Assembly: GCA_047632755.1 (NCBI GenBank)
Contig: JBLIDT010000010.1
Coordinates: 1 to 64,000 of the forward strand
DNA from: JAKVAV01 sp047632755
GTDB lineage: Bacteria > Bacteroidota > Bacteroidia > Flavobacteriales_D > Cryomorphaceae
DNA: 64,000 nt
Direction of reading: 5' to 3'
Each line of letters opens with the position of its first letter. The stretch's first letter is position 1. The position numbers and the translations under genes were made by a program. Shown piece after piece: positions 59,464-64,000 of the stretch. The notes beneath the pieces are model-generated. The model made no database searches and was not told the origin of the DNA. It saw nothing but the letters and a program-made list of their open reading frames with translations.

Positions 59464-60255
59464 ATGTTTGGCCTTCTCGGCCCCAACGGTGCTGGAAAAT
59501 CAAGTTTGATGCGGACCTTAGCCACCCTGCAGGAAGCGGATTCGGGAACAGTAATGCTCGACGATATTGATATGCTAAATCAGCCAATTGAGGTGCGAAA
59601 GCTCTTGGGATATCTGCCACAGGAATTTGGTGTTTACCCGAGAGTCACGGCCGAGCAATTGCTCGATCACGTGGCTATCTTAAAGGGAATCGCCAGTGGA
59701 AAAGAGCGTAAAGAATTGGTCAAATTTCTTTTGCAAAAGGTAAATCTATACGACAAGCGCAATAAAAGTGTAAAAGGTTTTTCGGGTGGAATGAAGCAAA
59801 GAGTAGGTATTGCGCAGGCTTTGATCGGCAACCCAAAATTGATCATCGTAGATGAGCCCACTGCGGGTCTTGACCCTGGAGAACGAAACCGCTTTCACAA
59901 CCTCTTAGCCGATGTTGGCGAAGAAGTAATCGTCATTCTCTCTACCCACATTGTGGAAGACGTTAGAGAGCTTTGTTCAGAAATGGCGATTATGAATTTG
60001 GGACGAATCGTATACAAAGGATCTCCATTTACAGTGATTGACGAACTGCGCGGAAAAGTATGGGCCAAGCTGGTAGAGCGCGAAGAACTCGACTCACTCA
60101 AAGCATCGATGGATGTGATCAGTGATAAGATGGTAGCAGGACGACCACAAATCCATGTACTGAGCGACTCAAGTCCCGGAGCAGGATTCAACTCGGTTGA
60201 GCCGAATTTGGAAGATGTGTTCTTCGTTAAGATCAACCAACCAGAAACCGTATAA
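59374..60255 (+). CDS. ABC transporter ATP-binding protein
   Basis: A 293-residue ATPase of the CcmA/DrrA-like exporter group. Walker A is LLGPNGAGKSS, Q-loop YLPQEFGVYPR, signature VKGFSGGMKQRVGIAQAL, Walker B LIIVDEPTAGLDPGERN and H-loop ILSTHIVEDV. The start at 59374 follows a duplicated 5' region; the ATG is conserved in the truncated left copy. It is 3 bp before the permease-peptidase fusion and certainly works with it. No signal peptide; cytoplasmic face of the inner membrane. Confidence 0.92.
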   Translation: MATIRIENLSKTYPNGVQALVNVSLEIKNGMFGLLGPNGAGKSSLMRTLATLQEADSGTVMLDDIDMLNQPIEVRKLLGYLPQEFGVYPRVTAEQLLDHVAILKGIASGKERKELVKFLLQKVNLYDKRNKSVKGFSGGMKQRVGIAQALIGNPKLIIVDEPTAGLDPGERNRFHNLLADVGEEVIVILSTHIVEDVRELCSEMAIMNLGRIVYKGSPFTVIDELRGKVWAKLVEREELDSLKASMDVISDKMVAGRPQIHVLSDSSPGAGFNSVEPNLEDVFFVKINQPETV

Positions 60256-60258
60256 GCT

Positions 60259-63200
60259 ATGTTTGGAGAATTTTTTAAGCTAGAGCTGCGGTCGGCCTTC
60301 AAGAGTCCGATGGTGTATATTTTCTTCTTTCTGATTGCTTTAATGGCTTTTGGAGCCGTTGCGAGCGACGGTGTTCAGATCGGAGGGGCAGTTGGAAATG
60401 TCTATAAGAACAGTCCACACACGCTCACCAACTACGTTTTGATCTTAGGAATCTTCGGATTGCTATTTGCAGCGGCCTTTTTTAACAGTGCAGCCTTGCG
60501 CGATCACAACAATCAGTTTAATGAAATCATGTTTTCGCTGCCTATTAAAAAGAGCGGATATTTCTGGGGTAGATTCCTAGGAGCTTTGGTTTTGTCTAGT
60601 ATCCCGCTTATGGGCGTGTTTTTTGGCGCATGGCTTGGTGCTTTAATTGGGCCCGCAGCCGGTTGGCTCGATGCCGATCGCATCGGCCCCTTCTTTTTCG
60701 AGACCATAGTTGCAAATTACTTCATGTTCATCCTTCCGAACATGTTCATAGCAGGCTCCATTATCTTCTTCCTGGCGCACCGTTTTAAGAGCACCATCAT
60801 TTCTTTCGTTGGAGCTATGGCTCTTATCGTCGTGTATTTAGCCTCAGGGACATTTCTGTCCGATATCGACAATGAGACTTTGGCAGGACTGGTCGACATG
60901 TTTGCTTTTAGGACTTACAGCGTTTACAGCCGTTACTTTACACCTGCTGAACGAAACACTTTAAGCCCTGGTTTTGAGGGTATCATTATGCAAAACCGAC
61001 TGCTTTGGCTGACGATAGGAGTCGTTGTATCGATCATTTCATTCAAGGTTTTCTCTTTCCGAGAAAAGATGAAATTCCGAAAAAAGAAAGGTCTTATCCC
61101 CGAGGTTAAAACAGTGGTAGCGAATATATCGCGACCATCCGTTAACCAGAATTTTAAAGGAGGGCTGGGATGGCTCCAATTCAAAAGCTTCTTCACCACA
61201 AGCTTTCTCAGTATTGTCAAAAGTTCAGCTTTTAAAATCCTTTCCATTTTTGGAATAATTCTACTTTTCGTGAGTTTGCTGGAAGGCTACGATTACTTTG
61301 GTTTGCAGAGTTATCCCGTCACCTACAAGGTGATCGACGACATTGCTGGAGCTACTGGTCTTTTCCTAATTATTATTCTGGTATTCTTTAGCGGAGAACT
61401 CGTGTGGAGAGACCGCACATCCAATATTCAGGAAGTCATTAACGCAACACCGCACAGCACTTTTGCTTCGGTTTTGGCAAAAATGAGTTCTCTGGTGGTA
61501 TCAGTGACTCTGCTGCAAGTCATCTTCATTTTCATGGGAATACTATCCCAAATTTTTCGAGGCTATACGGCTATTGAGCTAGACATATACTTCATCGATT
61601 TCTTTGTGGATACCCTGCCTGGATACATTGTATTTGCCGCCATTTTCGTATTCATTCAAACTTTGACAAACAACCGCTACATCGGTTACTTTACTGGAAT
61701 ACTGTTCTTTATTACTTGGGAACTCATTGGTGGCCTTATCTTCGAGTGGCGGTCAAATATGCTGTTCCCTGGAGGTGCTCCAGGCATATTCTATTCGGAT
61801 ATGAGTGGCTTCGGTCCAGGAATGACAGGAACACTTTGGTTCAATCTGTACTGGTTTCTTTTTGCCATTATTCTATTGGCAACAGCCGCCTTATTATGGC
61901 CTCGCAGTGCTGTCTCCGGATTTAAAGAGAAGTACAAAATGGCTATTGCCAACTTTAGCGGAAGCTACCGAAATGGTATGATAGTGCTAGCCGCCGTTTG
62001 GATTGCAGTTGGAGGTTGGGTTTTTTACAATACTCAGATCCTCAATTCGTACAACAGCATCGCAGATAGTGAGCAGTTAGTCGTTGATTACGAATTGGCT
62101 TACAAAAAGTACGAGAATCATCCCCTGCCTGTAATGAAGTCCATCAAGTATGAGATTGACATTCATCCTGACGATCGAGATGTATTTGTAAGAGCGAATG
62201 CCATTTTTGAGAACGACGAAGACGTGGCCATCGATTCCATCTTCTTCAATTTAAGTCAAGCTTGGGACACAGAAATCAGCATTCCAGGTGCTGAACTGGC
62301 AATGAATGACACCATTCTCGGTTTCCAGATTTACACCATGAGTGAATCTTGGCAGCCTGGAGAGAAAAAGGAGATTAGCATTAAGAATGACTATGTGACC
62401 AAAGGTTTCTCAAATTCTCAAGGAAATACATCGATCGTTTCAAACGGTACTTTTCTAAACAACTTTTCGGTTATGCCAGGTTTGGGCTATTCGGCCAATG
62501 CCGAGCTGAGTGATAAAAACGACCGAAAGAAGTTTGGCCTTCCGCGCAAAAAGCGCACGCCTGATTTGGAAGAAAACTGTGGTGTAACGTGCAACAGTAA
62601 TTACATTACAGGCGATATTTCTCATTGGGTAGAAGTAGAGTCGATTATATCCACTTCAATAGATCAAATAGCAGTAGCACCTGGATCGTTGATTAAAGAA
62701 TGGGAAGAAGACGGCAGAAAGTATTTCCACTATAAGTTGGATCAACCCTCTCTGAATTTCTACAACTTCATGTCAGCTAGATATGAGGTAGCACGTGAGA
62801 AATACAACGACATCGATATTGAGATTTATTACCATCCCGGACACGAGGTCAACGTCCCAAAAATGATCAGTGCGGTGAGAAAATCACTGGCTTATTACGA
62901 AGAGAATTTTGGCCCATACTACCACAAGCAAGCTCGGATTCTGGAGTTCCCTCGCTTCTCCACTTTTGCGCAAGCTTTCCCAGGAACTATGCCCTATTCG
63001 GAGAGTTTTGGATTTATCACCAACCTGGAAGACGAAACCGAAAACAACGTGGTCGACGCGGTAATTGCTCACGAGATGGCACACCAGTGGTGGGCGCATC
63101 AAGAGGTTCCTGCCGATATGCAGGGGGGAACGATGCTTACGGAAAGCTTTGCTGAATATTCCAGTTTGATGACGCTTAGACAGGAATCGGACGACATGAA

Positions 63201-63843
63201 GATGAAGAACTTCATGAAGTACGATTACAACCGTTACTTGCGCGGAAGAACGAGTGAAAGTGAAAAAGAACTACCGCTCTACAAAGTCGAAAACCAGGGA
63301 TACATCCATTACGGGAAAGGTTCGGTTATACTCTATGCGCTGCAGGATTACATAGGTGCCGATTCGGTGAATGCGGCATTGAGATCATTTTTGGAAGAGT
63401 ATCGATACGCCGAGCCCCCCTACCCCAATTCTCATGACTTCTTGAGGCACTTGGAGCCGCGCGTTCCCGATAGTTTGAATTACCTTATCAATGATTGGTT
63501 CAAGGAGATTACACTTTACGATTTGCGCTTGGAAGAAGCCCGAATGACCAAACTCGACAACGGACAGTACGAAGTCGAAATGGACGTTATGGCTCGTAAA
63601 ATGTATGCGGACACGCTAGGTAATGAGACTCAAGTCGCGCTGAAAGAATGGATCGACATCGGAGTTTATGCCGATAGCGATGAGGAAGAATTGATGGCTT
63701 GGAAACGCGTGAAATTCGACGAAGAGAATTCAACTGTCACCATCATTGTCGATAGCGTTCCGGCAAAAGCCGCCATCGACCCACGACGGATTTTAATTGA
63801 AAGGATTACGGATGATAATGTGAAGAGTGTAAGTCTTGAATAG
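60259..63843 (+). CDS. ABC permease fused to M1-type zinc aminopeptidase
   Basis: An 1194-residue inner-membrane protein. Residues about 1-575 contain two sets of six membrane helices of an ABC-2-type permease (MFGEFFKLELRSAFKSPMVYIFFF; LLFAAAFFNSAALRDHNNQ; later FFSGELVWRDRTSNIQEV). Residues about 620-1190 are an M1-like domain with the zinc site HEMAH (938-942) and the third ligand in TESFAEYSS. The spacing between HEMAH and that Glu is 19 residues, one more than in classical M1, as in other ABC-fused members known to me. It probably exports or processes peptides at the periplasmic side. Partner ATPase is the preceding gene. Confidence 0.9.
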   Translation: MFGEFFKLELRSAFKSPMVYIFFFLIALMAFGAVASDGVQIGGAVGNVYKNSPHTLTNYVLILGIFGLLFAAAFFNSAALRDHNNQFNEIMFSLPIKKSGYFWGRFLGALVLSSIPLMGVFFGAWLGALIGPAAGWLDADRIGPFFFETIVANYFMFILPNMFIAGSIIFFLAHRFKSTIISFVGAMALIVVYLASGTFLSDIDNETLAGLVDMFAFRTYSVYSRYFTPAERNTLSPGFEGIIMQNRLLWLTIGVVVSIISFKVFSFREKMKFRKKKGLIPEVKTVVANISRPSVNQNFKGGLGWLQFKSFFTTSFLSIVKSSAFKILSIFGIILLFVSLLEGYDYFGLQSYPVTYKVIDDIAGATGLFLIIILVFFSGELVWRDRTSNIQEVINATPHSTFASVLAKMSSLVVSVTLLQVIFIFMGILSQIFRGYTAIELDIYFIDFFVDTLPGYIVFAAIFVFIQTLTNNRYIGYFTGILFFITWELIGGLIFEWRSNMLFPGGAPGIFYSDMSGFGPGMTGTLWFNLYWFLFAIILLATAALLWPRSAVSGFKEKYKMAIANFSGSYRNGMIVLAAVWIAVGGWVFYNTQILNSYNSIADSEQLVVDYELAYKKYENHPLPVMKSIKYEIDIHPDDRDVFVRANAIFENDEDVAIDSIFFNLSQAWDTEISIPGAELAMNDTILGFQIYTMSESWQPGEKKEISIKNDYVTKGFSNSQGNTSIVSNGTFLNNFSVMPGLGYSANAELSDKNDRKKFGLPRKKRTPDLEENCGVTCNSNYITGDISHWVEVESIISTSIDQIAVAPGSLIKEWEEDGRKYFHYKLDQPSLNFYNFMSARYEVAREKYNDIDIEIYYHPGHEVNVPKMISAVRKSLAYYEENFGPYYHKQARILEFPRFSTFAQAFPGTMPYSESFGFITNLEDETENNVVDAVIAHEMAHQWWAHQEVPADMQGGTMLTESFAEYSSLMTLRQESDDMKMKNFMKYDYNRYLRGRTSESEKELPLYKVENQGYIHYGKGSVILYALQDYIGADSVNAALRSFLEEYRYAEPPYPNSHDFLRHLEPRVPDSLNYLINDWFKEITLYDLRLEEARMTKLDNGQYEVEMDVMARKMYADTLGNETQVALKEWIDIGVYADSDEEELMAWKRVKFDEENSTVTIIVDSVPAKAAIDPRRILIERITDDNVKSVSLE

Positions 63844-64000
63844 TTGTTAGTATCTAGTCTTTAGTAGCTGATGAAATGAATGTTTAATGAGGGCTTCTAT
63901 CAGTGTGCAGTCTTTAGTCAAAAGTTTGCGGTTTTACGAGCTTCCATCAAACGGCTATCAACTAGTTAATCAATACTAGGTACTAAATTACTTCTCTACT
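63844..64000. other. AT-rich intergenic tail
   Basis: No gene is visible. TAGTATCTAGTCTTTAGTA and CAGTCTTTAGTCAAAAG are related short direct repeats, common in low-complexity Bacteroidota intergenic DNA. The next gene lies outside the window. Confidence 0.5.

Noticed and set aside
59229..59570. Plus-strand frame overlapping the ABC gene start
   Set aside because: It is an out-of-frame reading over the ABC coding region, whose Walker A and other motifs lie in the other frame.

Overview
The window is chromosomal DNA from a member of the Bacteroidota, most likely a marine Flavobacteriales or Cryomorphaceae-like organism. Evidence for this includes several secreted proteins ending in type IX secretion (T9SS) type A sorting domains, FAS1 proteins, and the family set typical of the phylum (long NusB, DUF1573, YajC, DUF3276, DUF5683, DUF6503). 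The his operon order is hisGDCBHAFI, and the promoters carry the Bacteroidota -7 box TAnnTTTG, while Shine-Dalgarno sequences are mostly absent. No species can be named from the sequence alone.

Layout. 1-629 is hairpin-rich DNA without a gene. 630-7039 holds a small winged-helix-like protein, a PlsC-type acyltransferase, a DEDDh exonuclease with a GIY-YIG-like part, and a minus-strand housekeeping run nusB - DUF1573 - yajC - coaE followed by a secreted endonuclease I protein. 7307-19602 is mainly plus-strand housekeeping: ABC exporter, PUR-domain protein, metal hydrolase, parA, parB, DUF5683, dapB, lepB, WbqC-like protein, acyl-CoA carboxylase beta chain, SGNH lipoprotein and an outer-membrane protein. 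A tRNA-Arg(ACG) follows at 19650 with a trail of palindromes. 20044-25217 is a minus-strand run (GT2, flippase-like, Smr-less MutS2, hypothetical, DUF6503). 25313-35360 carries secreted or surface proteins, including two FAS1 paralogues that arose by tandem duplication; a decayed fragment of the neighbouring membrane-protein gene lies between them.

35362-42408 is a complete histidine operon. It is preceded by a 20-codon leader peptide with four consecutive His codons and a strong intrinsic terminator, which together form a histidine attenuator whose promoter places the leader transcript almost at the leader start codon. 42477-47950 holds envelope proteins: an SRPBCC-GyrI lipoprotein, a GT2 and DUF547 divergent pair, and a DM13-domain lipoprotein with two outer-membrane barrels. 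48139-51195 is a two-gene signalling unit: a histidine kinase with a cyclic-nucleotide-binding-type sensor and a response regulator fused to a thioredoxin-reductase-like flavoprotein without a CxxC. 51303-52255 is a Xre-RES toxin-antitoxin pair.

52604-59311 looks like a transferred island of xanthine-dehydrogenase-type genes (two-subunit molybdo-flavoenzyme, XdhC, a THEP1-like P-loop NTPase, an unrecognised membrane protein coupled to it, and another small membrane protein). Sampled lines inside it are clearly more AT-rich (18/60, 19/60 and 19/60 G+C) than flanking genes (32/60, 34/60). The island is bracketed by two diverged copies of about 150 bp from the promoter and 5' end of the ABC transporter gene that resumes at 59374. 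That ABC gene pairs with a 1194-residue fusion of an ABC permease and an M1-type zinc aminopeptidase.

All assignments are made by eye from motifs and context. No database search, folding or composition program was run.
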